A stretch of 64,000 nucleotides of DNA from Vibrio profundi (GCF_005281835.1 NZ_RZIS01000001.1:662351-726350); one strand, 5' to 3'. Positions 35,645-44,970 are shown, counted from the stretch's first letter. Notes: generated by a model not told the origin, from the letters alone. Numbers and translations: made by a program.

Positions 35645-36856
35645 TTAAAGCGTCGTAGACGTTTCTTTTTCTAATATAAGCGCGTTATGGCGTTCTAGTC
35701 CTGCTTCTAAATCTGTAATCAGGTCATCGACATCTTCTAGGCCAATGTGCACGCGAATTAAGGTACCATCAAAGTTAGGATTCGCCACTGTGCGTAGGCT
35801 ATTAAAGCTTTTTGGTTCATTCGCTAAAATCAAACTTTCAAATCCCCCCCAAGAATAGCCCATACTAAAGTGCTTCATACCATCTAGTAGTGCTGTTGTT
35901 GCTCGTGGGTAGCTGGTTTTCAGGACGAATGAAAACAGCCCATTTCCTCCGGTGAAATCGCGTTTGTAGAATTCATGGCCAGGACAAGATTCTAGTGCAG
36001 GGTGGCGAACATGGTCCACTTCAGGCCTGCTTTGTAGCCACTTCGCTACTTTCAAACTATTTTCTGCATGTTGACGTAAACGAACATCAAGTGTACGAAT
36101 GCCACGCAAGCCTAAGTAAGCGTCATCAGGAGACACACATTGTCCCATTAGATAGCTTTGTTCACGCAGTTGGTCCCAGCACTTTTCGTTAGCGACCGCA
36201 GTACCAAGCATGACATCGGAGTGACCAACAATGTACTTAGTTGCGGCTTGAATTGAAATGTCTACACCAAAATCAAACGGTGAGAAGTTAACACCAGCGG
36301 CCCATGTGTTATCCAGCATTACAATGATGTCGTGTTCGTGGGCTATGCGCGAAAGGGTCGGGATATCTTGCACTTCCATGGTGACCGAGCCAGGGGACTC
36401 AGTGAACAAAATCTTTGTATTTGGCTTAATAAGATCTTTAATACCTTCGCCAATTGTTGGTTGGTAGTAGGTAGTCTCGACGCCCATTTTCTTCATGATG
36501 GTGTCACAGAAGTCACGAGTTGGTTCGTAGCACGTGTCGACCATTAGAATATGATCGCCAGTTTCTACAAATGAAAGGATCGCATTAGAAATAGCAGCCG
36601 TACCACATGGGTACAAGGCACAACCAGCGCCCCCTTCAAGTTCGACCATAGCATCTTGGAAAGCAAAATGAGTGTTGGTGCCACGACGGCCGTAAAATAA
36701 CGTCTTATTTGCACGATTTACTGTCGCCTTGTGCTTTTCTTCTACCGTATTAAATACAACGGTTGAAGCGCGTTGCACTGGTGGGTTTACGACACCGTTG
36801 GTCCATTTTTTATCTCGGCCAGCGGTGATCAATTTGGTTGTTTTGCTTTCGGACAT
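35645..36856 (-). CDS. metC: Cystathionine beta-lyase
   Basis: A PLP enzyme that splits cystathionine to homocysteine, pyruvate and ammonia in methionine synthesis. The 403-residue protein has the Cys/Met-metabolism fold with the PLP lysine at residue 207 (QAATKYIVGHSDVM), the LDNTWA aspartate motif and the C-terminal YSWGGFESL typical of MetC rather than MetB. Length fits the family. It follows clsA on the same strand with a 98-base gap and likely has its own promoter there. Confidence 0.94.
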   Translation of the reverse strand: MSESKTTKLITAGRDKKWTNGVVNPPVQRASTVVFNTVEEKHKATVNRANKTLFYGRRGTNTHFAFQDAMVELEGGAGCALYPCGTAAISNAILSFVETGDHILMVDTCYEPTRDFCDTIMKKMGVETTYYQPTIGEGIKDLIKPNTKILFTESPGSVTMEVQDIPTLSRIAHEHDIIVMLDNTWAAGVNFSPFDFGVDISIQAATKYIVGHSDVMLGTAVANEKCWDQLREQSYLMGQCVSPDDAYLGLRGIRTLDVRLRQHAENSLKVAKWLQSRPEVDHVRHPALESCPGHEFYKRDFTGGNGLFSFVLKTSYPRATTALLDGMKHFSMGYSWGGFESLILANEPKSFNSLRTVANPNFDGTLIRVHIGLEDVDDLITDLEAGLERHNALILEKETSTTL

Positions 36857-36954
36857 TACGAATTCCTTATCAGTCTTCTATGCCCTATTTAAAACATGTG
36901 ATAGGGGCTAAAAGCAAGCTTGTTTAGTTACTTTTAACCAATTAGGAACAATTT

Positions 36955-38409
36955 CTATAGCAAAGGGTTGAAAAGGTAAAAAACACGCTCGAAAAAGCGT
37001 TGGTATAAGCCACGTTTACTCCACTCTTCAGGATTCACCTGAATTGATTGGCTGATGTAGGAGTTTTGCAGTTCATACAGCTCCTGCGTGAAGTGAATGT
37101 CGTCGACTGCGAGAGTCACTTCAAAGTTAAGCCATAAGCTGCGCATATCAATATTTACGGTACCCACTAAGCAATATTGTTGGTCAATGACTACTGATTT
37201 TGTGTGCAATAAGCCGCCATTGAATTCATAAATCGACACTCCAGCATCTAGTAATTCGCTATAAAATGCTCTTGAAGCCCATTTAACCATTAGTGAATCG
37301 TTGATATGTGGAATGATTAACTCCACTCGAATCCCGCGTTGCGCTGTCATCTTAAGGGTTTCTAGCAGGTCGGCACTGGGTACAAAATAAGGGGTGGTGA
37401 TCCTTACCGATTCATTGGCTTGGTTAATCGCAATATTTAGAACCTGCAAAATCAAGTGCTCTGGCATGCCCGGGCCTGATGGCACAACTTGAATTGGGTG
37501 TAAGTTCTGTTCGCTTTCCACTTTGCAGTCAGGCAAGGCTGGGAGGATTCGCTCTCCAGTTTCTACTTCCCAGTCCCAACCATGTATCGCAGATAGCACG
37601 TTAACGGCTGGCCCTGTCACCCGCACCATGATGTCGATCCATTGACCAACTCCAGCGGTTTGCTTGAAGTAGGCAGGATCGACCATGTTCATGGAGCCTG
37701 TGTAAGCAATCGCTTCATCAATAACAATAATTTTTCGGTGTTGTCTCAAATCCAATCGACGCAGGAAAATACGCCAAGGGCTAACTTCTAATGCTTGAAC
37801 TAATTGAATCCCAGCATCAGACATCATTTTTTTCCATGGACTACGGAAAAAGCGAGGGCTACCCGCCGAGTCCAACAAGATTTTTACTTCAACCCCACGT
37901 TTAGATGCTTTGATCAATGCGGCTGCGACTGAGTCTGCTAACCCCCCCGGATGCCAGATGTAAAACACCATTTTAATACTGGATTGGGCGTTTTCGATAT
38001 CGGAAATAATTGAGCGAAGAATGCTTTCTGGGGAATCTTGTAATGATAGGGTGTTACCGCTTAATGCCGGGATTCCCATTCTGTTGTTACATAACTCATC
38101 AATTTTATGTATCGGGGAGCCGACCTGTGCCGGAAAATGCGCTTGGCAGGTGTTGAGTTGGCGAAACCAATCACCAAAAGGCGTGAACATTTGCTTAGCA
38201 CGTTCCGCTCGTTTTCTACCGAGATTAAGTTCACCAAACAGGAAGTAGCATCCAACACCGACAATAGGCACGATGTAAATTACCATTAACCACGCAAGCG
38301 AAACACTGACGGCTCTACGTTTTAGTACGACACGTAGAGTGACACCGGCAACTAACAGCCAATAAAGGACAAGCGCAGCAATAGTAAGGATTTGATAGAG
38401 CTGTTCCAC
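36955..38409 (-). CDS. clsA: Cardiolipin synthase A
   Basis: Joins two phosphatidylglycerol molecules into cardiolipin at the inner membrane. The 484-residue protein has two N-terminal transmembrane helices (about 3-23 and 36-58) and two phospholipase-D HKD motifs: HRKIIVIDEAIAYTGSMN and HTKSVVIDQQYCLVGTVN, both complete. Length and anchors match ClsA rather than ClsB/C. The divergent spacer to the NSS transporter is about 350 bases. Confidence 0.94.
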   Translation of the reverse strand: MEQLYQILTIAALVLYWLLVAGVTLRVVLKRRAVSVSLAWLMVIYIVPIVGVGCYFLFGELNLGRKRAERAKQMFTPFGDWFRQLNTCQAHFPAQVGSPIHKIDELCNNRMGIPALSGNTLSLQDSPESILRSIISDIENAQSSIKMVFYIWHPGGLADSVAAALIKASKRGVEVKILLDSAGSPRFFRSPWKKMMSDAGIQLVQALEVSPWRIFLRRLDLRQHRKIIVIDEAIAYTGSMNMVDPAYFKQTAGVGQWIDIMVRVTGPAVNVLSAIHGWDWEVETGERILPALPDCKVESEQNLHPIQVVPSGPGMPEHLILQVLNIAINQANESVRITTPYFVPSADLLETLKMTAQRGIRVELIIPHINDSLMVKWASRAFYSELLDAGVSIYEFNGGLLHTKSVVIDQQYCLVGTVNIDMRSLWLNFEVTLAVDDIHFTQELYELQNSYISQSIQVNPEEWSKRGLYQRFFERVFYLFNPLL

Positions 38410-38692
38410 AGGTAAATACTCTTTGAATTAGAGGTTTACATACTAATCCGAAATGATAGGAATGGGAATTTAAACGGGTAACATAATATTAATCAAAGTG
38501 CGTAATTAGAAAGGAGATAAATAGCTGGATTTTTATTCAATTATAACTATAACACGTGCGATTGAGTGTTTTTTCGACATATAACGAGGATTAATAGGAC
38601 ATAATCCGAAATTTACGCTGTTTGGACTTCCAATGTTAATCGTAAACTGTTTTACTTACCATACATCGCGCCTGACTTTACTTTTATTAGAG
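38410..38692. other. Divergent intergenic region clsA / NSS transporter
   Basis: AT-rich spacer with no gene. It holds an 11-base direct repeat TAATCCGAAAT (38444-38454 and 38602-38612), a short palindrome TTGGACTTCCAA, and a weak second TyrR-like half pair (CGTAAACTGTTTTACT, about 38641-38656, spacing too short). CTGACT (38672-38677) could be the -35 of the NSS promoter. Confidence 0.4.
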
Positions 38693-38710
38693 TGTAAAAC
38701 AATATTTACA
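38693..38710. promoter_or_regulatory. TyrR box upstream of the NSS transporter
   Basis: TGTAAA-N6-TTTACA is a perfect match to the TyrR strong-box consensus and is extended by one base pair on each side (GTGTAAA/TTTACAC). It is 50 bases before the GTG start and overlaps the likely -10 region, which predicts repression by tyrosine or other aromatic amino acids. Confidence 0.75.
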
Positions 38711-38759
38711 CCGCATTTTTGGCGTGTTCCGATGCAAACACAACATTTTTGGAGTACTC

Positions 38760-40193
38760 GTGGCTACTAGTAACGCAACCACAAAACCTCGCGATACCTG
38801 GGGTTCGAAATTAGGATTCGTAATGGCCGCAGCAGGTTCTGCTGTAGGTTTAGGTAACATTTGGAAATTCCCTTACACAGCTGGTGAAAGTGGTGGCGGT
38901 GCATTCGTTGCTATTTACCTGTTCTTTGTAATCTTTATCGGTTTCAGTGTGATGCTGACTGAATTTGCGATTGGCCGTCATACGCAAAAATCAGCAGTAG
39001 GCGCATTTAAATCAACAGACCGTCGCTGGACCTTCGCTGGTGTTATAGGCGTAGTGAGTGGCCTATTGATTATGGGCTTCTACCCTGTAGTTGGTGGTTG
39101 GTCTATCGCTTACATCGGCAAAATTGCTGGTGGCCTGCTAGAAACGCCAGAAGCTATTGGTGATAGCTTCGGTGGTTTCATCTCTAACCCAGTTCAACCA
39201 CTAATGTGGATGGGCCTATACCTACTACTTAACGTTGTTATCGTTATGAAGGGTATCTCTGGTGGTATCGAGAAAGCGGGTAAAATCCTTATGCCTCTGC
39301 TTTTCATCATCCTTATCGTTGTATCGATTAAAGGCTTGATGCTACCTGGCGCAATGGCTGGTCTTGAGTTCCTATTCAGCCCTGACTTCTCTAAAGTAGA
39401 CAGCAACGTAATTCTAGCTGCACTAGGTCAAGCATTCTTCTCACTATCTCTTGGTATGGGTTGTATGATGACTTACGGTTCTTACCTTAAGAAGAAAGAG
39501 AACCTAGTTCAGACAACGGGTATGGTTACTGCAATGGATACTGGTGTTGCTATCCTTGCTGGTGTTGCAATGTTCCCTGCAATGTTCGCATTCGGCATGG
39601 AACCAGCAGCTGGTCCTGGTCTTGTATTCGTAGTTGTTCCTCAGCTATTTGCTGAAATGGGCGGCGTAATTGGTCTTCTATTTGCTCTTATGTTCTTCGT
39701 TGGTCTAAGTGTAGCGGCACTAACTTCTTCAGTATCTCTACTAGAAGTTGTGGTTTCTTACCTAATCGACGAGAAGGGCATGAAGCGTGTAACAGCGGTA
39801 CTTTCTGCAAGTGTAGTAATGGCGATTCTATGTATCTTCGCTTCTCTATCACTAGGCGGCGTAGGTCCAACTCTGTTTGATACGGGCGCATTCGATATCT
39901 TCGACTTACTAACAGATAAGATCTTCCTAGCTGTTGGCGGTATGTTGGTATGTATCTTCGCTGGTTGGAGACTAAACCGTGCAGACCTAGAGAAAGAAAT
40001 CACTAACGACGGTGAAGTATCTTTCCCACTATTCGGTCTATGGTACAACCTAGTTAAATACGTAATCCCTGTAGCAATCGCAATCGTTGCTTTCATGGGC
40101 GTATCTTCAGGCTTTGATAGCGGTAAAGGCGCAATCATGCTACTAGGTCTTGGTATCATCGCTGGTGCTGCGGTAATCTCTAAGAAGTTCTAA
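38760..40193 (+). CDS. Sodium-dependent transporter, NSS/SNF family (probable aromatic amino acid carrier)
   Basis: A 477-residue LeuT-fold symporter. It begins with GFVMAAAGSAVGLGNIWKFPY, the helix 1 sodium/substrate motif, and shows about eleven hydrophobic segments including the helix 6 GQAFFSLSLGMG motif; eleven-helix members such as Tyt1 carry tyrosine. GTG 38760 is chosen because GGAG lies at the right distance and the family N-terminus starts here. Codon use is highly biased, implying strong expression. A perfect TyrR box upstream supports tyrosine, tryptophan or phenylalanine as substrate; this is inference. Confidence 0.9.
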   Translation: MATSNATTKPRDTWGSKLGFVMAAAGSAVGLGNIWKFPYTAGESGGGAFVAIYLFFVIFIGFSVMLTEFAIGRHTQKSAVGAFKSTDRRWTFAGVIGVVSGLLIMGFYPVVGGWSIAYIGKIAGGLLETPEAIGDSFGGFISNPVQPLMWMGLYLLLNVVIVMKGISGGIEKAGKILMPLLFIILIVVSIKGLMLPGAMAGLEFLFSPDFSKVDSNVILAALGQAFFSLSLGMGCMMTYGSYLKKKENLVQTTGMVTAMDTGVAILAGVAMFPAMFAFGMEPAAGPGLVFVVVPQLFAEMGGVIGLLFALMFFVGLSVAALTSSVSLLEVVVSYLIDEKGMKRVTAVLSASVVMAILCIFASLSLGGVGPTLFDTGAFDIFDLLTDKIFLAVGGMLVCIFAGWRLNRADLEKEITNDGEVSFPLFGLWYNLVKYVIPVAIAIVAFMGVSSGFDSGKGAIMLLGLGIIAGAAVISKKF

Positions 40194-40220
40194 TAACTAA
40201 ACTTAGATTTGAATACAATG

Positions 40221-40252
40221 AAAGCGAGAGCCTCTAGGCTCTCGCTTTTTTT
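40221..40252 (+). terminator. Terminator of the NSS transporter
   Basis: AAAGCGAGAGCC and GGCTCTCGCTTT form a perfect 12-bp stem with a TCTA loop and a T run. Confidence 0.93.
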
Positions 40253-40512
40253 GTTGGTGTTTGCAAACCCTTGAAGCTTACAAAATCTCTTCTACTTTCA
40301 AGCCAATCAGAATTCTGTTCTAAACTTAAAAGATGATGACTTAGTTTTGGCATTAAATTAAATCGAAAATGGCCATCAAGATTCCTCTTTTTGAGCCGAA
40401 ATAAAGTTAACAATAGTATTAATATCAATTGATATTGGTGTTTCTATACAAGGGCACACGGAAGATTGTCCGCGATGCTTACTGTCGTTTAGCAATAGTG
40501 TTTGGAGAAAAT
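40253..40512 (+). promoter_or_regulatory. Upstream region of the chemoreceptor gene
   Basis: No gene supported. It contains a perfect 16-bp palindrome AATATCAATTGATATT (40421-40436), 76 bases before the receptor start. I did not find a sigma28 promoter. Confidence 0.35.
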
Positions 40513-42129
40513 ATGCAGTGGTCTGTAGGTAAAAAGTTGTACGCGGGGTTCTTGAGTATTATTGCCTTAGCATTCGTCATGGTCGCCATTATTTGGGTGG
40601 AAGTGATTGGTTCCCATAAAGTGGCAAATGAAATTCGCAACGATGATATTCCCGGAGTTGAGCTTTATTTGGTGTTGATCGACGAAGCGGGAGACGTGTA
40701 TCGAGATGCGCTCAAAATCGTTAGTGGGGACCCTAATGCAGCGACTAGCTACCGTGAAAACAAGAATGAATTTGATACTGCGATGAAATCTTTAATGGTG
40801 TTAGAACAAAGCAGTGCAAAAGACGCGAATCGTCTGCGTGAAATTGACAGTTTAATGGCGCAGTTTACCCAGCAATTTGAAACTCAAGTTATGCCAAAGC
40901 TTAATGGCTCATTTGATAGCGCTGAGGTGTTTCAATCTCTGGACGCTATTAATCTTCAATCATTGGTCAAATTGGAAGAATTGCTCGATGCTGCATCTGC
41001 AGATGAACGTCGAGAAGCTGAAACGGCTCTGAATACTCTGAACGATTCATTTTCGACTATCGAGAATACGATTTTAATTGCGAGCCTCATCTTATTCGGT
41101 GTGGCGCTCACTATCGCTTATATGCTTTCGAAATCGATCACTTCGAGACTTACGGTTCTAGATTCTGTAGCTCAGAAAGTTGCGAGCGGTGATTTAACGG
41201 CTGAGGAAATTACCGACAACTCGGGTGATGAATTATCGAATCTAGCTCGCTCAGTGAACCAGATGCAAAACTCTTTGACCACCTTATTGCGTTCTATCAA
41301 CTCGGTGAGTGCGGAAGTTCAATCTGTCACGACTGAGCTTTCTGCGGAAAGTAGTAATATTGTTCAAGGGGCATCTCAGCAAGCCGAGAAAGCCAATCTA
41401 ATTGCTACTGCAGCGGAAGAGCTGAGTCTCACCATTGCAGAGGTTGCTCAGCAAGGTAATTCTACTTACGAAGTGGCCAGACAGTCGGAAAGTTCAGCTG
41501 AGACTGGACGCCAAGTGATCAGTGAAATGGTCAATAGCATTCAGCAAGTATCACAACAAATGTCAGACATGTCTGTGCAGATGAACGAACTTGGTTCTCA
41601 TGGTGAGCAAATTGGCAGTGTAATCAAAGTGATTGAAGACATTGCCGAACAGACGAATTTATTAGCGTTAAACGCAGCGATAGAAGCTGCACGAGCTGGT
41701 GAGTTTGGTCGTGGATTTGCTGTCGTTGCGGATGAGGTCCGTGCGTTGGCAGAAAGAACGACCAAAGCAACGCGTGAAGTTGCTGGGATCATTCAAGCCA
41801 TTCAGTCCGGCACATTAGAAGCGGTTAACTTTACAGAAGAAAACTGCCGTTTGGTGGATATTGGTGTGAGCCAAAGTTCAGGAGCGGTGAATGCCTTAGA
41901 AGAGATCGTGGAGGGTGCCTCTAACGTACAAAGCATGATTAATTCGATTGCAACGGCAGCTGAAGAGCAAACGGCGGTTACGAAAGAGATAGCATCTGAT
42001 ATTACTGCAATCAGCGATATCTCAGAGCAGTCTTTGCAGCAAGCTAACTCTAGCTCGCAAAATGTTACGCGTCTAAACAGTAAGGTGGGTGAGTTAGAGG
42101 CACTGATAGGCCAATTTAAGTTAAATTAA
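40513..42129 (+). CDS. Methyl-accepting chemotaxis protein
   Basis: A 538-residue receptor: a short cytoplasmic N-terminus, transmembrane helix 1 (about 8-30), a periplasmic helical-bundle sensor of about 155 residues, transmembrane helix 2 (about 190-210), a HAMP domain, and a long signalling coiled coil with the hairpin [19 protein letters not shown] near residue 380. ATG 40513 is chosen over 40429: it has a GGAG ribosome site and gives the usual short tail. There is no C-terminal pentapeptide for CheR. The ligand is unknown; the small helical sensor resembles 4HB domains. Confidence 0.93.
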   Translation: MQWSVGKKLYAGFLSIIALAFVMVAIIWVEVIGSHKVANEIRNDDIPGVELYLVLIDEAGDVYRDALKIVSGDPNAATSYRENKNEFDTAMKSLMVLEQSSAKDANRLREIDSLMAQFTQQFETQVMPKLNGSFDSAEVFQSLDAINLQSLVKLEELLDAASADERREAETALNTLNDSFSTIENTILIASLILFGVALTIAYMLSKSITSRLTVLDSVAQKVASGDLTAEEITDNSGDELSNLARSVNQMQNSLTTLLRSINSVSAEVQSVTTELSAESSNIVQGASQQAEKANLIATAAEELSLTIAEVAQQGNSTYEVARQSESSAETGRQVISEMVNSIQQVSQQMSDMSVQMNELGSHGEQIGSVIKVIEDIAEQTNLLALNAAIEAARAGEFGRGFAVVADEVRALAERTTKATREVAGIIQAIQSGTLEAVNFTEENCRLVDIGVSQSSGAVNALEEIVEGASNVQSMINSIATAAEEQTAVTKEIASDITAISDISEQSLQQANSSSQNVTRLNSKVGELEALIGQFKLN

Positions 42130-42227
42130 CCATTTGACTGTTTGTGTATTGAGTTTACCAACATCTAAAGGCTGGTTTCCTAATAGAGAAGCGTTATACT
42201 CTTGCTTCAAATAGGAGCCAGCCTTCA

Positions 42228-42926
42228 ATGTTCGACATTCTTTTCAATCATCCCGACTTTCTTGTTATCAATAAACATCCCGGTATCAGTGTCCATAAGG
42301 ACGATGGAGACACCATGCTTTTGCAAGAAGTTGCCAAAGTATCGGGCGATCCCAAACTGTATTTGATCCACCGCTTAGATAAAATGACGTCAGGTATTTT
42401 GTTACTTAGTCGGCATCAACAAGCCGCTAGTATCCTTTCCAAGTTGTTCGCTGAACGCGAAGTTGAAAAGTATTACTTGGCTATTGGATGTAAAAAACCG
42501 AAAAAGAAACAAGGCTTGATCAGTGGTGATATGGAGCGATCTCGCCGTTCGAGCTGGAAACTATTAAACAGCACTAACAATCCTGCGGTGACCCAATTCA
42601 TGTCGTTGGCAAGCGAGCCAGGTGAGCGTTTACTTCTTTGTAAGCCATACACTGGCAGGACCCATCAAATCCGTGTGGCGATGAAATCGATTGGTTCAGC
42701 AATTGTAGGGGATCCTATATACAATGCTTCTAGCCAGTCGGATCGTGGTTATCTCCATGCATTTGCAATCCGTTTTAGGCATAACGACGAACAATTTGAG
42801 TTTGTTTGCGATCCTAGAAATACACCTAAGTTAGGCTGTAAATGGAATGCAGAAAACACATCCAAAAGTTTAGAATCATGGCTTCAGCCTTGGTCATTAA
42901 ATTGGCCGACGTTAAATATTAAGTGA
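42228..42926 (+). CDS. RluA-family RNA pseudouridine synthase (TIGR01621-like)
   Basis: A 232-residue enzyme that isomerises uridine in RNA. The catalytic motif HRLDKMTSG carries Asp51, and the family segments VEKYYLAI and GRTHQIRVAMKSIG are present. There is no S4 domain, and the overall look fits the Vibrio/Shewanella TIGR01621 subgroup, whose RNA target is not known to me. It overlaps the methyltransferase gene by 4 bases (GTGA), so two RNA-modification enzymes are co-expressed. Confidence 0.87.
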   Translation: MFDILFNHPDFLVINKHPGISVHKDDGDTMLLQEVAKVSGDPKLYLIHRLDKMTSGILLLSRHQQAASILSKLFAEREVEKYYLAIGCKKPKKKQGLISGDMERSRRSSWKLLNSTNNPAVTQFMSLASEPGERLLLCKPYTGRTHQIRVAMKSIGSAIVGDPIYNASSQSDRGYLHAFAIRFRHNDEQFEFVCDPRNTPKLGCKWNAENTSKSLESWLQPWSLNWPTLNIK

Positions 42927-43873
42927 GTATGACAATGCAAGTATCCGCATTACCAACCTTTTTCGAGCACGTTGAACAGCAACTAGCGTTAGTTCCTGAT
43001 GAAGTCAGAAGAGTATTTCATGGTCGAGGTAAGTTCTGGCCTGGTTTAGAGCAAATCACGGCGGATTGGGTCGATGGACAGCTATTGGTGAATTTGTTTA
43101 AGCCTGTTGAGGACGAGTTTCTTCAGCAGCTAACATCGGGCTTATTAGCGTTAACTGAAAAATCAATTTGGCAGCAACGTAATGGCTCTGCTTTAGTTCT
43201 GCAGCACCGTTACACAGACGGCGCTCCGTCTGAGGTGCTATGGGGTGAATTAGAAACCTCTCCAGTCGTAAAAGAGCACGGCTTGAAATACCAGCTAGAT
43301 ATTGGCCGTAATCAGAACTTCGGTTTGTTTTTGGACATGCGTAATGGCCGAGAGTGGGTACAAAACAACTCGGCGGATAAGAACGTGCTTAACCTTTTTG
43401 CTTATACATGTGGCTTCTCAGTAGCGGCTGTTGCTGGTGGTGCAAATAAAGTTATGAACGTGGACATGTCGCGTGGCTCGCTGAACAAAGGTCGCGAAAA
43501 TCATCGATTAAATGAACACGATATGCGTAAGGTGAACTTCTTAGGCTATGACATCTTTAAGTCCTGGGGAAAGATTAAAAAGGGTGGTCCGTACGATCTT
43601 GTGATTATCGATCCGCCTTCGTTCCAAAAAGGCAGTTTCGCGCTCACTAAAGATTACAAAAAGATATTGCGTCGTTTACCTGAGCTTCTTACTGAAGGTG
43701 GTGAAGTCATTGCTTGTGTGAATTCACCAGTGGTATCGCCTAACTTTTTAATTGAAACCATGACAGAAGAAGCACCGCAAGTTGTGTATCAAGAACGCCT
43801 CGAGAACCCGTCAGAGTTTGTGGATGTTGATTTAGAGTCTAGCTTGAAGGTATTGAAGTTTAAGCTCATCTGA
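42923..43873 (+). CDS. SAM-dependent methyltransferase, RlmI/RlmK-like
   Basis: A 316-residue class I methyltransferase. The C-terminal Rossmann domain shows VLNLFAYTCGFSVAAVAGGANKV (SAM-binding motif I), NVDMSRGSL, and the catalytic DPPSFQKG loop typical of RNA cytosine or guanine methylases such as RlmI and RlmK. The N-terminal part is shorter than in RlmI and lacks a PUA domain. Start: GTG 42923 in the coupled overlap, or ATG 42929; the sequence does not decide. rRNA is the likely target. Confidence 0.82.
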   Translation: MSMTMQVSALPTFFEHVEQQLALVPDEVRRVFHGRGKFWPGLEQITADWVDGQLLVNLFKPVEDEFLQQLTSGLLALTEKSIWQQRNGSALVLQHRYTDGAPSEVLWGELETSPVVKEHGLKYQLDIGRNQNFGLFLDMRNGREWVQNNSADKNVLNLFAYTCGFSVAAVAGGANKVMNVDMSRGSLNKGRENHRLNEHDMRKVNFLGYDIFKSWGKIKKGGPYDLVIIDPPSFQKGSFALTKDYKKILRRLPELLTEGGEVIACVNSPVVSPNFLIETMTEEAPQVVYQERLENPSEFVDVDLESSLKVLKFKLI

Positions 43874-43897
43874 TAACTTAACTTACTGACTTCAAAT

Positions 43898-43936
43898 GCA
43901 AAAACGTGTTTCCTTCTAGGGACACGTTTTTTTTTT
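43898..43936 (+). terminator. Terminator after the methyltransferase gene
   Basis: AAAAACGTGT and ACACGTTTTT form a 10-bp stem with a 12-base loop and a long T run. Confidence 0.9.
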
Positions 43937-44001
43937 CTGGTGATTAACTATTAATCTTAAATCAAAAGAAACTTTCGTAATTAGCTCACTAGAAATTAAA
44001 T

Positions 44002-44017
44002 TGTGATTTGTGTCACA
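44002..44017. promoter_or_regulatory. CRP site in the tad promoter region
   Basis: TGTGA-N6-TCACA is a perfect CRP core, 313 bases before the flp start. The flanks (AAT before, CTT after) also agree with the longer consensus. Confidence 0.65.
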
Positions 44018-44055
44018 CTTTTATTAAGTGTGTCATATGGTTAAAAAACGAACTA

Positions 44056-44069
44056 TGAAATCGGTTTCA
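44056..44069. promoter_or_regulatory. LacI/GalR-type operator 1 upstream of flp
   Basis: TGAAATCGGTTTCA fits the LacI/GalR family pattern TGnAAnCGnTTnCA at every fixed base. Its centre is 53 bases from the CRP site centre. Confidence 0.5.
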
Positions 44070-44082
44070 TCTTCATTTCCTA

Positions 44083-44096
44083 TGTAAGCGCTTACA
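44083..44096. promoter_or_regulatory. LacI/GalR-type operator 2 upstream of flp
   Basis: TGTAAGCGCTTACA is a perfect palindrome (16 bases with flanks ATGTAAGCGCTTACAT) and fits the same family pattern. Centre to centre it is 27 bases from operator 1. Confidence 0.55.
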
Positions 44097-44211
44097 TGAT
44101 TAGAGGTTTTAATCGGCGGTGCTTACAAAACCTATAGGTATGATGAATCTAAATGCTAATTAAATTACATTCTATAAATTTCATATCTTTATTTCTGATG
44201 TGAAATAAGGT

Positions 44212-44227
44212 TGTGATATTTGTCATG
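44212..44227. promoter_or_regulatory. Second CRP-like site upstream of flp
   Basis: TGTGA-N6-TCATG keeps the left half of the CRP core but has two mismatches on the right. It lies 103 bases before the flp start. The rest of the 43874-44314 gap is AT-rich and has no gene. Confidence 0.35.
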
Positions 44228-44314
44228 AATGCGTCAATTGTTTAGTATGCGCGTCAACTTTACGACGGAATGAAATTCCGTATGGTTTTTAATCAATACG
44301 AATGGAATATGATA

Positions 44315-44518
44315 ATGCTAAACAAATTATTCATTGAGTCAAAACTAGCTTTAGAAAACTTTAAAAATAACGAACAAGGTGTCACTGCTATTGAGTACGG
44401 TTTGATTGCAGCGGCCACAGCTGTAGTTATCGGCGCTGCTATGACCCCTGTAGGTGATCAGCTGAAAATCATTTTCAATGAAATAATTGTAGCGTTAGGT
44501 GGTACAGCAATCGCATAG
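44315..44518 (+). CDS. flp: Flp pilin, major subunit of the Tad pilus
   Basis: A 67-residue type IVb prepilin. The leader ends NNEQG and the mature part starts VTAIEYGLIAA, giving the Flp-type cleavage after glycine with glutamate at +5 and tyrosine at +6, followed by one hydrophobic helix and a short C-terminal tail. ATG 44315 has TGGA 8 bases upstream and gives the normal leader length; the longer frame from 44270 is unlikely. It leads a packed 14-gene operon. Confidence 0.93.
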   Translation: MLNKLFIESKLALENFKNNEQGVTAIEYGLIAAATAVVIGAAMTPVGDQLKIIFNEIIVALGGTAIA

Positions 44519-44960
44519 TGTTGTGGGTATTAATTTTTGGTGGCTAATTATATTAGCCACCGTTTTATTCTATATATCGTACTGCGATTTTAGAGTTAGA
44601 ATTATTACGAATAAACATTGCGCGATTGTTACCGTTATAGCGTTATATTCGTTAGTCTGTAAAGATAACTTTGATGTGCTTCCTTTTTCTTTATCTATTT
44701 TGATCTTTGGGATCGCTCTTAGCTACTTTTCGATTCTTGGTGCTGGTGACTCCAAGCTACTATCGGCCATATCGTTAGCAATATCGCCAGAATATATCGT
44801 TCCCATAATATTCCTAATCGTATTTCTTGGTGGGGCGTTGTCGTTAGGTTATTACATTTACGGATTAATGACTGATATGGAAAAAGTAAGACGTCGTGGC
44901 TTACCTTATGGTATCCCAATAGTGATTGGCAGTTTAATCGGCGTAGTGGCTTCTTTATAA
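44499..44960 (+). CDS. tadV: Prepilin peptidase TadV (CpaA family)
   Basis: An inner-membrane aspartyl protease of up to 153 residues that removes leader peptides from Flp and the TadE/F pseudopilins. The two catalytic aspartates are in YCDFRVR and GAGDSK, with four hydrophobic segments. The frame overlaps the end of flp; the start could be GTG 44499 or GTG 44523, neither with a clear ribosome site, so it may be translationally coupled to flp. Confidence 0.9.
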   Translation: MVQQSHSVVGINFWWLIILATVLFYISYCDFRVRIITNKHCAIVTVIALYSLVCKDNFDVLPFSLSILIFGIALSYFSILGAGDSKLLSAISLAISPEYIVPIIFLIVFLGGALSLGYYIYGLMTDMEKVRRRGLPYGIPIVIGSLIGVVASL

Positions 44961-44970
44961 AGGTTTTCAA

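Noticed and set aside
36857..36954. MetJ box before metC
   Set aside because: Only one poor half (AGAAGACT) is present; tandem AGACGTCT-like boxes are not seen.
40234..40428. 64-codon minus-strand frame between the NSS transporter and the chemoreceptor
   Set aside because: It ends inside the NSS terminator stem, is low in complexity and has no ribosome site or recognisable family.
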